Source of the DNA: Caldisphaera sp.
Lineage (GTDB): Archaea; Thermoproteota; Thermoprotei_A; Sulfolobales; Acidilobaceae
Direction of reading: 5' to 3'
NCBI RefSeq assembly: GCF_023256325.1
Contig: NZ_JAGDXI010000047.1
Location: 1-38,103 of the forward strand
DNA: 38,103 bases
Below the pieces are notes generated by a model. That model saw nothing but the letters and a program-made list of their open reading frames with translations, did no database searches and was not told the DNA's origin. Positions within the stretch are counted from its first letter, which is position 1; the number at the start of each line of letters is the position of its first letter. Positions 1 to 7,427 of the stretch are shown in pieces. The position numbers were made by a program, and so were the translations under genes.

Positions 1-1
1 T

Positions 2-145
2 AAAGCTGTTGAGCAGGGATTTGCTAGGAAAACAACAACATACAAAGAAGAACTCCAAAATGCAACAGAAATAATATTATTATCTAGGAAAAAATTAGAA
101 ACTATCTTGGAAAAGAATCTGATAAAGGATCCTCTATCAAAGTAA
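2..145 (+). CDS. 3' end of an unidentified gene (partial)
   Basis: The frame beginning at base 2 is open for 47 codons and stops with TAA at 143-145, so this is the C-terminal tail of a gene that begins before the window. The peptide is charged and helical-looking (for example KKLETILEKNLIKDP near its end). It resembles the helical tails seen on many enzymes, but I cannot assign a family from 47 residues. The next gene starts about 40 nt downstream on the same strand with its own TATA-like box, so the two are probably separate transcription units. Confidence 0.55.
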   Translation, partial: KAVEQGFARKTTTYKEELQNATEIILLSRKKLETILEKNLIKDPLSK

Positions 146-157
146 AAATATTAGGGC

Positions 158-168
158 TTTAATAAATA
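158..168 (+). promoter_or_regulatory. TATA-like box of the DtxR-family gene
   Basis: The sequence TTTAATAAATA lies about 24 nt upstream of the ATG at 187, the usual distance between an archaeal TATA box and the transcription start. This favours a leaderless message beginning at or next to ATG 187 rather than at ATG 172. Confidence 0.5.
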
Positions 169-186
169 TTAATGCTGGGATTAATA

Positions 187-591
187 ATGTCTGTTCACAT
201 AAAAAGAAAAGGAATTTCAATAAGCTTAGAGGAATATTTAACTACAATTTTTAAAGAAGGCGGAGACAAAAGTTGGATAAAGTTCGGAAAAATAGCCAGT
301 TATTTAGGGACAACGCAGGCTAGTGTTACAGAAGCAATGCAAAAACTTGCAAAGGACGGTTATCTGTACTATTTTCCATATAGAGGAGTGAGATTAACTG
401 AAAAAGGTATAGAATTAGCATCATCGATTGTTAATAAAGAAAATGAAATAAGGGACTTTTTAATATCAATAGGAATTGATGAGAAGGAGGCCGAGGAATT
501 AGCATGTATTCTAGAACATAAAATTAGTGATAGTGCTATTAAAAAGATCAGAGAATTCATTAATAATTGCGCGTCAAACAAAAATTATTAA
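187..591 (+). CDS. DtxR/MntR-family metal-dependent transcriptional regulator
   Basis: A 134-residue regulator. The N-terminal ~65 residues form a winged helix (SLEEYLTTIF, then the recognition region TTQASVTEAMQKL and the wing YRGVRLTEKG). The C-terminal part has the DtxR dimerisation and metal-site signature in ACILEHKIS, where the Cys, Glu and His sit where MntR/IdeR proteins hold metal ligands. There is no SH3-like third domain, so it is MntR-like in size. Family members repress metal-uptake genes when Mn or Fe is bound; the metal here cannot be read from sequence. ATG 187 is preferred to the in-frame ATG 172 because a TATA-like box lies 24 nt upstream. A NikR-like regulator follows 36 nt downstream. 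Confidence 0.85.
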   Translation: MSVHIKRKGISISLEEYLTTIFKEGGDKSWIKFGKIASYLGTTQASVTEAMQKLAKDGYLYYFPYRGVRLTEKGIELASSIVNKENEIRDFLISIGIDEKEAEELACILEHKISDSAIKKIREFINNCASNKNY

Positions 592-627
592 TTTTTAAAT
601 ACAATATAGAAATAGGCGATATGTGTA

Positions 628-1035
628 TTGACCAAAAAAAGATTTGGTATAAGTATACCAGATAACTTATATGATGATCTGAACAAATTATCTGAACAAC
701 TAGAAACTAATAGAAGTGATCTAGTTGAGCAAGCAGTTAAAACTTTTATAAATGATTATAAGCATTATTTAATTCCACATACTTGCACTGGCATAATGAT
801 AGTTTCATGTAAAGATGAAAAAGCAGTGAAAGAAATTATTGATAAGTTTCAAGATATTGCCAAAACTTATATTCATACACACGAAAATAACACGTGTATC
901 GAACTAATGTTTGTATCCGGCCCTTCAGAAAAAATAGCATTATTACAAAAGAGTCTGCAAAAAGATGGCAAGTGTAACCCAAGATATGTACCGATAATAG
1001 GATTAAACGAATCTAAATCTTCGGAATCTCGATAA
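628..1035 (+). CDS. NikR-like ribbon-helix-helix regulator
   Basis: A 135-residue protein with an N-terminal ribbon-helix-helix DNA-binding domain (KRFGISIPDNLYDDLNKL, then RSDLVEQAVKTFI, residues about 4-42) and a C-terminal ACT-like domain as in NikR nickel repressors. His83, His85 and Cys90 match the NikR HxH...C nickel site, but the spacing to the Cys is one residue shorter than in E. coli NikR, and no His sits where E. coli His76 would be. It may therefore bind nickel differently or sense another metal. The start is TTG 628; the nearby ATG 621 is out of frame. An AT-rich TATA-like stretch lies about 30 nt upstream. The 3' end overlaps the 3' end of trpS by 23 nt, tail to tail. Confidence 0.8.
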   Translation: MTKKRFGISIPDNLYDDLNKLSEQLETNRSDLVEQAVKTFINDYKHYLIPHTCTGIMIVSCKDEKAVKEIIDKFQDIAKTYIHTHENNTCIELMFVSGPSEKIALLQKSLQKDGKCNPRYVPIIGLNESKSSESR

Positions 1036-2143
1036 TAGACCACGCTCTATCTATAGCTTTCTCGAGCTTCTTTTGATGCTCTTCTAAGAACTTTTCTAAA
1101 CGAGAGAACCCAAAAATTTTACATTCTCCACATAGCAATGAGCCAGACTTACACCTATTATAGATATTAACTAATTCGTTATCATCTTGTATTAAATGAT
1201 ATAAATATAAATCATATACTGGACACTTATCAGGCTCTCCTCCTAATTTTCTTTGTTCTTCGGCCGTATTTCTACCTCCTGTTAAAGATGACATAAATTT
1301 CTTTTTCGCAATGTCTATTGGATCTGTTAGAAATATTGTTACATCTGGTTTACTGCTACTCATTTTCCCTCCATCCAAACCTCTTATGAGCCTGTGATAA
1401 ATAGATGCAGGAGGTTCTAATTCTATTTCACCCTTGAACCTTCCTGCTAAGTCTCTTGTCAATCTTAAATGAGGATCCTGATCAGCACCTACTGGAACTA
1501 CAACATGTTTGTATTCCCCATACTCTGGTAATTGTGGGTGCAATATATCAGCTGCTTGAGTCAACGCAGATATAATTTTACCTGGAGTTATTTCGCCGTA
1601 AATAGCTTCGAGCTCATTATAAGAAATTTTTGACGCAAACAATTGTATTAATGAATGGTATGAACCCTTTCTGTTTGTCTGGAAGTAAAAATCAGTTTTG
1701 CTTGGATCTAAACCAAGTGCTATTAAGTTAGCAACATATTCTTCTATACCTATTTTTATTATATCTTTTCTTGATATATGCCTTACTGCATATGCCTCTG
1801 CATCGGCAAGCCCTACAAATATTTTAAAGCCCAGCTTTTGAAAGTATATTAGTTCTAAACCAGTCATCATATGACCAAAATGGAATCTTCCACTCGGCAT
1901 AAACCCAGTCATAGCAGCAGCTCTTTCTTTATTTTCAATGGCCTTTAATATTACATTATCAAAATCTCTATGACCAAATATTATCCCCCTTTTCATAAAG
2001 GGGCTTAATTCGATACCGTCACTTTTCATTCTATTAATTAATTCACCAAAAGGCTTAATTCCAAACACTTCATAAAGTCTGTTATAATCTTTTATTTCAG
2101 GTCTTCCCCATGGATCCAATTTAATTTCGTTTTCCTCTGGCAT
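1013..2143 (-). CDS. trpS: Tryptophanyl-tRNA synthetase
   Basis: A class I aminoacyl-tRNA synthetase that charges tRNA-Trp in the cytosol. The HIGH-type motif is PSGRFHFGHM (residues 83-92) and the KMSKS loop is KMSSSKP near residue 260. The opening DPWGRPEIKDY and the 376-residue length are typical of archaeal/eukaryotic-type TrpRS. A cysteine pair, CGEC, lies near the C-terminus. The ATG is preceded by AGGTG about 8 nt upstream. The gene stands alone, converging on the NikR-like gene and diverging from the gene at 2256. Confidence 0.95.
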   Translation of the reverse strand: MPEENEIKLDPWGRPEIKDYNRLYEVFGIKPFGELINRMKSDGIELSPFMKRGIIFGHRDFDNVILKAIENKERAAAMTGFMPSGRFHFGHMMTGLELIYFQKLGFKIFVGLADAEAYAVRHISRKDIIKIGIEEYVANLIALGLDPSKTDFYFQTNRKGSYHSLIQLFASKISYNELEAIYGEITPGKIISALTQAADILHPQLPEYGEYKHVVVPVGADQDPHLRLTRDLAGRFKGEIELEPPASIYHRLIRGLDGGKMSSSKPDVTIFLTDPIDIAKKKFMSSLTGGRNTAEEQRKLGGEPDKCPVYDLYLYHLIQDDNELVNIYNRCKSGSLLCGECKIFGFSRLEKFLEEHQKKLEKAIDRAWSIIEIPKI

Positions 2144-2255
2144 TCAATGCACCTACCTATAATATTAGTTTGAAAATTAAATATTTAGGTATTATTGATA
2201 AGGAAATAATTAAAAATTATAGCCTTTAGATACAACTGTTTTTTATGGTGAAAGT

Positions 2256-3203
2256 TTGGAAGAATTAGATGAAATCGACTTTGAGCTATATGATATAATT
2301 AAAGAGTATATGCCAATAACTTTATCTGAGCTTGCTAGAAACTTAGGCCATAGCAAGAGTATGATATATAGAAGAGTTAAAAAGTTAGAAAATTCAGGTC
2401 TCATAAAGGTATCTTATCAGGGAGGCGTTTCTATAATAACCGCTAATCAAAAAAATGATTCTATAATAACTATAGGAATTCTTAGAGCTAGCGAATATCC
2501 ATATATAATAAAATTTGCTAAAAAATTGGAAAATATTTTTAATCATGTTAAGATAGTTGTTTACGATGAAGCATACAAGGAAGCCTTAGACTTATCAATA
2601 GGAAAATTAAAGTTAGCTATGAACCCAGCAGTTTCCTTATTAGCTATACATAGGATAAGCAGGGGTCAAGTCCATATAATTGGAGGAGGTAGTGGTGGAG
2701 GTAGTGGAATAATTAACAATTTAAACGGTAAAAATGGCCATTCGACATCTATCATGTCATCAATGGAACTATGCGCTGATATGAACAAGCTAGAGATGCC
2801 CAGAATATATGGCAATAGCGGTCAAGAGATTTTAAACAAGGTCTTAAAAGGTGAAGTTAGGCAAGGAGTTATTTGGGAACCTTTTTTATCAATAGCATCA
2901 AAAAACAATTTAAAAATAACTTCTTGCGAACTAGATACCTGTTGCCTCTTAGGAGCGCATTCATCCCTATATGATAAATATGATAAAATATCAAAAGCTT
3001 TTTCAGATGCCATATCTAGCGATATCTCAGATCTGGAAGGTTATGCAAACATAATTAATATGCCGTTAGATGTAGTAAAATTATCAGTAAAGAGCTATAA
3101 TTTCTTTGAAGAGCCAGATAAGAATTATTTGAAAAGTATAATTAACAATTTAAGAAATACAATATTGCCTAGCGATATCATAGAAAGATCAGTTATTATC
3201 TAG
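2256..3203 (+). CDS. Winged-helix regulator fused to a substrate-binding-protein-like domain
   Basis: A 315-residue protein. Residues about 8-55 are a winged helix (LSELARNLGHSKSMIYRRVKKLENSGLI). The remainder resembles the NMT1/ThiY-type periplasmic-binding fold: a GIL strand near 74, NPAVSLLAI near 123-131, an RISRGQVHIIGGG turn near 133-145, and VIWEPFLS in the second lobe. There is no signal peptide, so the binding domain would act in the cytoplasm as a ligand sensor. A glycine-rich loop, GGGSGGGSG, occupies 143-151. It may belong to the DUF3834-like archaeal regulators; that name is from memory. Start TTG 2256 has GGTGA at 2247-2251. Its 3' end overlaps the neighbouring kinase gene tail to tail by 15 nt. 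Ligand unknown. Confidence 0.6.
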   Translation: MEELDEIDFELYDIIKEYMPITLSELARNLGHSKSMIYRRVKKLENSGLIKVSYQGGVSIITANQKNDSIITIGILRASEYPYIIKFAKKLENIFNHVKIVVYDEAYKEALDLSIGKLKLAMNPAVSLLAIHRISRGQVHIIGGGSGGGSGIINNLNGKNGHSTSIMSSMELCADMNKLEMPRIYGNSGQEILNKVLKGEVRQGVIWEPFLSIASKNNLKITSCELDTCCLLGAHSSLYDKYDKISKAFSDAISSDISDLEGYANIINMPLDVVKLSVKSYNFFEEPDKNYLKSIINNLRNTILPSDIIERSVII

Positions 3204-4583
3204 ATCTTTTAAAGCTAATCTAAGTTCTGCTAGTAAATTTGGCAGAGGAGTCATTAATGCTGTTAGATGAGGTCCTTTTATATAACTTAAAACTTTTTTC
3301 CATTCTTCTTTAGGCCTTGATTCTACATAAGATTTTAACGTCTCTTTTACAAGCCTAGGATTTGCTTGAAATGTTCTTGCGTATGCAAAAAATACTGCTA
3401 AATCCCATGCTGCTTTTTTGTGAGTATAATTACTTACTTGCTCAGCATCTATAAGGGCCATATTATCATTATCTATCATGACAAAATTTCCTGGATTAGG
3501 ATCCCCTAAAGTCCTATTATGATTATGTATTAATGCTAAGCTCTTTCCCATATTATACCAAGCATAGGGATTCTTGCTCTTTAATACGACCTCTCCATCT
3601 AGGAATTCTCTAACCATCTTATACTCATATTTCTCTGAACATAAACTTAAAATTTTTGGGGTATTAATTATTTTCCTTAAATCTAATAGAGATTTATATT
3701 CATTAACTAACCTTGATAATGGAGTCTCTTTAAACGGAAATATGGATGCTGAAACAGCTCCTGCCATGAACCACTTTAATGTGCCATAGATATACTCTTT
3801 TATTACTATTTTCATCTCATCATTTTCACAAATCTGGCTTGAAGATAATATTCCAGGCCTCTTACATCTATAATCTTTACCTAAAATTTTTTTAATATAA
3901 CCATCATAATCACTACAACTCTTAAATATTATACCTTCTGGAATAGAAATCACACTGTACGGATTTTTTATTAATTCTATTGGCTCACACGACTTTCCGG
4001 TATTAACGTTAGTATTAGAATATAATGTTAAAAAACCGAGTATCACATTTTTTCCTATATTACCCATTATTTTATTTGCCCCAATAGTTAGCGTGTTAAA
4101 ATTTAAATTTATATTACCATTATCAATGCTTCCTATGTTTTTTATGTAAGCTTCGTAATCGTCCCTTAAACCTTTAAGGCCTACTTTATTAATGACTTCA
4201 TTATATATGCACGAATAAACATCTTTAAGATCAGACATTTTAGACAAGGGTATAAACTCTATAGGTATCTTAAAATAGTTTGCAAGTTTTCCATATCTTT
4301 GCATAAATTCATAAGCTTGTTCTATGGTTACTCTTATCTTATAATATTCAATTAAATCTTTAAAATTTTCATCATACTCAACTGGAGGAACTAATAGGCC
4401 AGAAACTATATCACCCAATGTACCTAATTTTACATCTGCAGACAGAACCATATCACCCACTATTAATTTGTTATTTTCTTCAAATGATGGCAATTTAAAG
4501 CCATTAACAACTTTTATTGTATAATTAATACCTCTTATTTCACCTTCCATTATTAAAGCCCCTTTTCCATAAAACCTTTCCAT
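3189..4583 (-). CDS. Kinase-fold protein with a large uncharacterised N-terminal domain
   Basis: A 464-residue protein. The last ~230 residues carry protein-kinase/aminoglycoside-kinase fold marks: a VAIK-like lysine in IVIKEY (Lys262), a helix-C glutamate candidate in RLVNEYKSL, a catalytic loop GDPNPGN (Asp361, Asn366) and a DFG-equivalent IDAE (Asp379). The His or Arg that normally precedes the catalytic GD is Leu. The RIO/Bud32/lipopolysaccharide-kinase group is the nearest relation by motif. Residues 1-230 match nothing I recognise. It follows the DUF504 gene in the same direction and overlaps it. ATG 4550 (residue 12) is an alternative start that cuts the overlap to about 11 nt and follows a GGGG stretch. 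Substrate unknown. Confidence 0.6.
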   Translation of the reverse strand: MERFYGKGALIMEGEIRGINYTIKVVNGFKLPSFEENNKLIVGDMVLSADVKLGTLGDIVSGLLVPPVEYDENFKDLIEYYKIRVTIEQAYEFMQRYGKLANYFKIPIEFIPLSKMSDLKDVYSCIYNEVINKVGLKGLRDDYEAYIKNIGSIDNGNINLNFNTLTIGANKIMGNIGKNVILGFLTLYSNTNVNTGKSCEPIELIKNPYSVISIPEGIIFKSCSDYDGYIKKILGKDYRCKRPGILSSSQICENDEMKIVIKEYIYGTLKWFMAGAVSASIFPFKETPLSRLVNEYKSLLDLRKIINTPKILSLCSEKYEYKMVREFLDGEVVLKSKNPYAWYNMGKSLALIHNHNRTLGDPNPGNFVMIDNDNMALIDAEQVSNYTHKKAAWDLAVFFAYARTFQANPRLVKETLKSYVESRPKEEWKKVLSYIKGPHLTALMTPLPNLLAELRLALKDLDNN

Positions 4584-4812
4584 CTTTTTTTCTTATCTCT
4601 ACAATTCTATGTATAGGTATAACGGTTTCATTATCGCTTAATGTTATGGCCCAATTACTAACTGCTATAATATCATTTGTAGATAATTGCAAAAGCCTAT
4701 TGCCATGCTCAGGTGTCCTATCAATATATATAATTATATACTCTTCCCTTTTGTCAAATGAGTTTATAGCTTTACCAATAATATTTTTTATCGTACTCCT
4801 CTTTTTAGACAT
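4540..4812 (-). CDS. DUF504 / MJ1316-domain protein (UPF0248)
   Basis: A 90-residue protein with the family signature: an N-terminal IKNIIGKAI segment, a central YIIIYIDRTPEHGNR hairpin, and a C-terminal IPIHRIVEIRKKDGKVLWKRG block. The MJ1316/DUF504 domain is described as recognising RNA cyclic-phosphate ends, so an RNA-processing role is plausible from the family. The ATG has GGTG just upstream, and a TATA-like sequence near 4835 sits on its promoter side, shared with the divergent HIT gene. It is probably the first gene of a two-gene operon with the kinase-fold gene. Confidence 0.75.
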   Translation of the reverse strand: MSKKRSTIKNIIGKAINSFDKREEYIIIYIDRTPEHGNRLLQLSTNDIIAVSNWAITLSDNETVIPIHRIVEIRKKDGKVLWKRGFNNGR

Positions 4813-4869
4813 GCCGCACCATTATCTAATTATATAACTAGATTAATATATTTGTTATAGGACTTTAAC

Positions 4870-5322
4870 ATGGTGATAAAATTGACGTGTGTATTTTGTG
4901 AAATATCAAGAAAAGAAAAACCGGCTCACATAATTTATGAAGATAAAGATATAATGGTCATACTTGATATAAATCCAATTTCTAAGGGTCATTTATTAGT
5001 AATCCCTAAAGAACATCATGAGGCAATTCAAGACACTCCGGTAAAAACTCTAGTTAAAACATGGGTAATAGCTTCAGCTTTTGCGAAAATCTATAGAGAT
5101 AAATTAAAAGCTCCTGGAGTTAATGTTATAACTAACAGCGGTTCTCCAGCTGGGCAAGTTGTTTTCCATTTTCACGTTCACGTAATACCAAGGTGGGAAC
5201 AAGATGGTTTTAAGAAAGGGGGAAGACATGTTTTAAGTGAAGAAGAAGCCAGTGAAGTAACTAGTATGCTTACAGATTATTTAGATATAGTAAAATCTTA
5301 CTTAAATGAAATTTCTATATAA
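4870..5322 (+). CDS. HIT-family nucleotide hydrolase
   Basis: The histidine triad HFHVHVIPRW near residues 98-107 gives the H-x-H-x-H active site, and CVFCEI at the N-terminus is the usual HIT opening. Such enzymes hydrolyse nucleoside phosphoramidates or dinucleoside polyphosphates. The length (150 residues) is typical. ATG 4870 would be nearly leaderless from a TATA-like box at about 4843-4851. TTG 4882, four codons on, has GGTGA at 4872-4876 and would put CVFC right at the N-terminus, so it is an equally good start. The 3' end overlaps the TusA-like gene by 8 nt. Confidence 0.9.
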   Translation: MVIKLTCVFCEISRKEKPAHIIYEDKDIMVILDINPISKGHLLVIPKEHHEAIQDTPVKTLVKTWVIASAFAKIYRDKLKAPGVNVITNSGSPAGQVVFHFHVHVIPRWEQDGFKKGGRHVLSEEEASEVTSMLTDYLDIVKSYLNEISI

Positions 5323-5557
5323 TACTTCTAAAATCTCTAAGCTTTATAACGCGCAACCTATATATCCCATTAGAATCATTCATTATTGTTACTAAAGCAT
5401 TTCCGCTATTTTTAATTAGCTTATAAGAATTATATGCACAAACTTCATTATCCATTATGAATTCCACTTCTTCTCCTTGGCTCATTTTTCCAAACTCTCT
5501 GTAAGCTAAAAACATAGGTTCGGGACAATCTAAATTAGTTAAATCTACTCTCCTCAA
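5315..5557 (-). CDS. TusA/SirA-like sulfur-carrier protein
   Basis: An 80-residue protein beginning RRVDLTNLDCPEPM, which contains the CPxP signature of TusA/YedF proteins; Cys11 would carry the persulfide. The following helix FLAYREFGKMSQGEE and the strand VEFIMDN also fit the fold. I chose TTG 5557 because GAGGTGAT lies 4 nt upstream (5562-5569) and it falls after the stop of the previous gene; an in-frame ATG at 5587 would overlap that gene. It is the last gene of an operon with acylphosphatase and a SelD-like protein. In bacteria, TusA-like YedF and SelD are often linked in selenium metabolism, so sulfur or selenium transfer is a reasonable inference. Confidence 0.8.
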   Translation of the reverse strand: MRRVDLTNLDCPEPMFLAYREFGKMSQGEEVEFIMDNEVCAYNSYKLIKNSGNALVTIMNDSNGIYRLRVIKLRDFRSII

Positions 5558-5567
5558 TACTATCACC

Positions 5568-5831
5568 TCAAAGCTTTCTAAAATCATTAAAATAACAATT
5601 ATCCAATTTTTCTGTTTTTATATTATCTACCTCGAAATAGCTATTTTTTATTATTTCCAATAGTTTATTTATGGATTCGTTATTTCCATTAGCAATTATT
5701 TCAACACTTCCATCAGAAAGATTTTTAGCGTAACCTTTTATGTTAAGCTTTTTTGCATTAGACCAAATAAAATGCCTAAATCCTACTCCTTGGACATGCC
5801 CATTAACAAGAATCTTTAAACATATATCCAT
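5568..5831 (-). CDS. acyP: Acylphosphatase
   Basis: An 87-residue small alpha/beta enzyme that hydrolyses acyl phosphates. The signature VQGVGFRHF contains the phosphate-cradle Arg19, and [13 protein letters not shown] supplies Asn37, the catalytic pair of the family. Length is normal. It starts 9 nt after the SelD-like gene ends and stops 10 nt before the TusA-like start, so the three are almost certainly co-transcribed. Its natural substrate in this context is unknown; a phosphorylated intermediate of the SelD-like enzyme is only a guess. Confidence 0.93.
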   Translation of the reverse strand: MDICLKILVNGHVQGVGFRHFIWSNAKKLNIKGYAKNLSDGSVEIIANGNNESINKLLEIIKNSYFEVDNIKTEKLDNCYFNDFRKL

Positions 5832-5840
5832 TAAATCACC

Positions 5841-7268
5841 TCAATATAAATTAAACTTGCTCAAAACTTCTTGATCTAATATATACTTTGTTATATTTTT
5901 TGGAGCGTCAACTTCTTTCTTTCCTTTTTCAACAATTTCTCCTATTACATAAGGATCGTAACCCTTATATTTTAGGTCTCTGATAACATCTTCGTAAATT
6001 TCTTCTGGAGATATTATAATAAATCCACCATTAGTGCCTGCTGTAGCATTTGGCATCAAGAAATTTTCTGTTGCAAACTCTGATATTTCAGGGAAAAGCA
6101 ATGGAAAGTCATATAGCTTTATATGAGTATTTGTTAAATTCGCCTGTTCCCAAACAACCAATATTCCTGGTCCAGTAACATCTGTTGCTGAAACTATGTG
6201 TTTTTCTTTAGAAAAGTCTTCATTCAAATCTGGTAAATATTTTGCTATAACTTCCCCCATGGCTTTGTTCGGTGTTGAGATTATATTGACAGCTTTTTCT
6301 TTAATTTTTTCCAACATATCTAAATCTATTCCTTTCTTTTCAAGTTCATCTATAATGCTCTCATCAATAGCTGTTGATAAATATGTTGTTATTGGAGATA
6401 ATTCGCCTAAAGGCCTAGTAGTTATTATTTTCATACCAATATCTGCCTTATCATGAAACATTGGCGGTTTCTTGTCACTAGATGCAATTACTGTTGCTCC
6501 TAATAAAAGCCTTCCCTTTTTAGGTTGTTCTATGTCTAATAGTTTAGCACCTATTTCGTTAGCAAACCTTTTTGAGTTTTTGTATAGTTCTTCTCTTAGT
6601 TCTTCTGTTGGGCCATTTAATACAGGAGCTATCTTAAGATCTTTATAAGCACCAACTACAAACAAGTCATTTAGTGAGTTTGATATAGATCCTGAGACTT
6701 GTCTATAGTCCGACGGAAGACTAGTTGGATCTATAATGTGCATAGTATCATTATTAGCAGCTATGAGCTCCTCCCCTTTGTTATATGATATTAAATCAGC
6801 CAACATAAATTCATCTTCTCTAAATGGCGTTACTATAGAATGTCCTTTTCCTACATTAATTACGGGTGCGCATTCACAAAGGCTCTCATATGCAGGCATG
6901 ACTTTTTTAATAAACTTATCTGCCTCATTTGCTGCTAGCTGATAAACCTGTACTAAAATAATAGCTCTGATTTCGCTTTCATTTTTATAATTTAAATTAA
7001 CTTTTTCTCCTAAAGGTAATATTTTTCTATTAATTTCTATAGAATCCGAATCTGCATAAAATATATCGGCATCTTCTCTTTCTGCAATTCTTAAATTCTT
7101 TGATTGAAGATATGGTCTAATTTTTTCCATGGCTGGATAAACTATTCTTAATAAATCAACTTTAACAGCGCATCCTGTTGCAAGAGATAACGGATCTGCT
7201 CCCAAATTCCTATAATATGAAAGTCTATGTCTAATATTATTAAGCAACTCAACCTTTTTTTCCTTCAT
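5841..7268 (-). CDS. SelD-like (selenophosphate synthetase-related) AIRS-family ATPase
   Basis: A 475-residue AIRS/SelD superfamily protein. TGCAVKVDL (Cys33, Lys36) keeps the Cys-x-x-Lys spacing of the SelD active site (E. coli Cys17 and Lys20). SNSLNDLFVVGA matches the SelD ANALSDVYAMG segment, DVTGPGILVVWEQ matches DVTGFGLLGHL, and TAGTNGGF matches the C-terminal glycine-rich element. It is much longer than SelD (about 345) and has extra sequence between the N-terminal loop and the core. SelD makes selenophosphate from selenide and ATP; no Sec machinery is visible here, so phosphorylation of selenide, sulfide or a persulfide-derived species are all open. First gene of the operon with acyP and the TusA-like gene. 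Confidence 0.7.
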   Translation of the reverse strand: MKEKKVELLNNIRHRLSYYRNLGADPLSLATGCAVKVDLLRIVYPAMEKIRPYLQSKNLRIAEREDADIFYADSDSIEINRKILPLGEKVNLNYKNESEIRAIILVQVYQLAANEADKFIKKVMPAYESLCECAPVINVGKGHSIVTPFREDEFMLADLISYNKGEELIAANNDTMHIIDPTSLPSDYRQVSGSISNSLNDLFVVGAYKDLKIAPVLNGPTEELREELYKNSKRFANEIGAKLLDIEQPKKGRLLLGATVIASSDKKPPMFHDKADIGMKIITTRPLGELSPITTYLSTAIDESIIDELEKKGIDLDMLEKIKEKAVNIISTPNKAMGEVIAKYLPDLNEDFSKEKHIVSATDVTGPGILVVWEQANLTNTHIKLYDFPLLFPEISEFATENFLMPNATAGTNGGFIIISPEEIYEDVIRDLKYKGYDPYVIGEIVEKGKKEVDAPKNITKYILDQEVLSKFNLY

Positions 7269-7427
7269 ATCTATCCCTTATTCTACATATCTACGGACAG
7301 TTTTTAAATATTTCCTATATAGAGAATACTTTAGATTATATAAAAATTCCTACATAATAACCAGTTCCATTAAAATAATAAACCAAATTTTAAAATCCAA
7401 ATTTATATGTAGAAATCGGGGGAAAAT
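7269..7427. promoter_or_regulatory. Divergent promoter region with four ATGTAG-type motifs
   Basis: This 159-nt gap separates the SelD-like operon from the sulfhydrylase gene. TATA-like boxes are TATTTAAAAA on the minus strand (7301-7310) and TTTTAAAAT on the plus strand (7388-7396). A perfect 10-nt inverted repeat, TTCTACATAT (7281-7290) and ATATGTAGAA (7405-7414), lies symmetrically 13-14 nt from each start codon, between TATA box and expected transcription start. Related copies occur at 7317-7328 (ATATAGAGAATA, plus) and 7345-7355 (ATGTAGGAATT, minus). The layout suggests a common regulator of both directions. Confidence 0.5.

Noticed and set aside
172-186. In-frame ATG at 172 as the start of the DtxR-like gene
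   Set aside because: The TATA-like box at 158-168 is too close to 172; it fits a leaderless start at 187.
187-1035. The DtxR-like and ribbon-helix-helix genes as a toxin-antitoxin pair
   Set aside because: Both proteins are regulators with metal-site signatures; no toxin fold is present and the genes are not overlapping.
2681-2710. Glycine-serine repeat codons as a tandem repeat or cloning linker
   Set aside because: The repeat is short, in frame, and fits a ligand-binding loop in a natural coding region.
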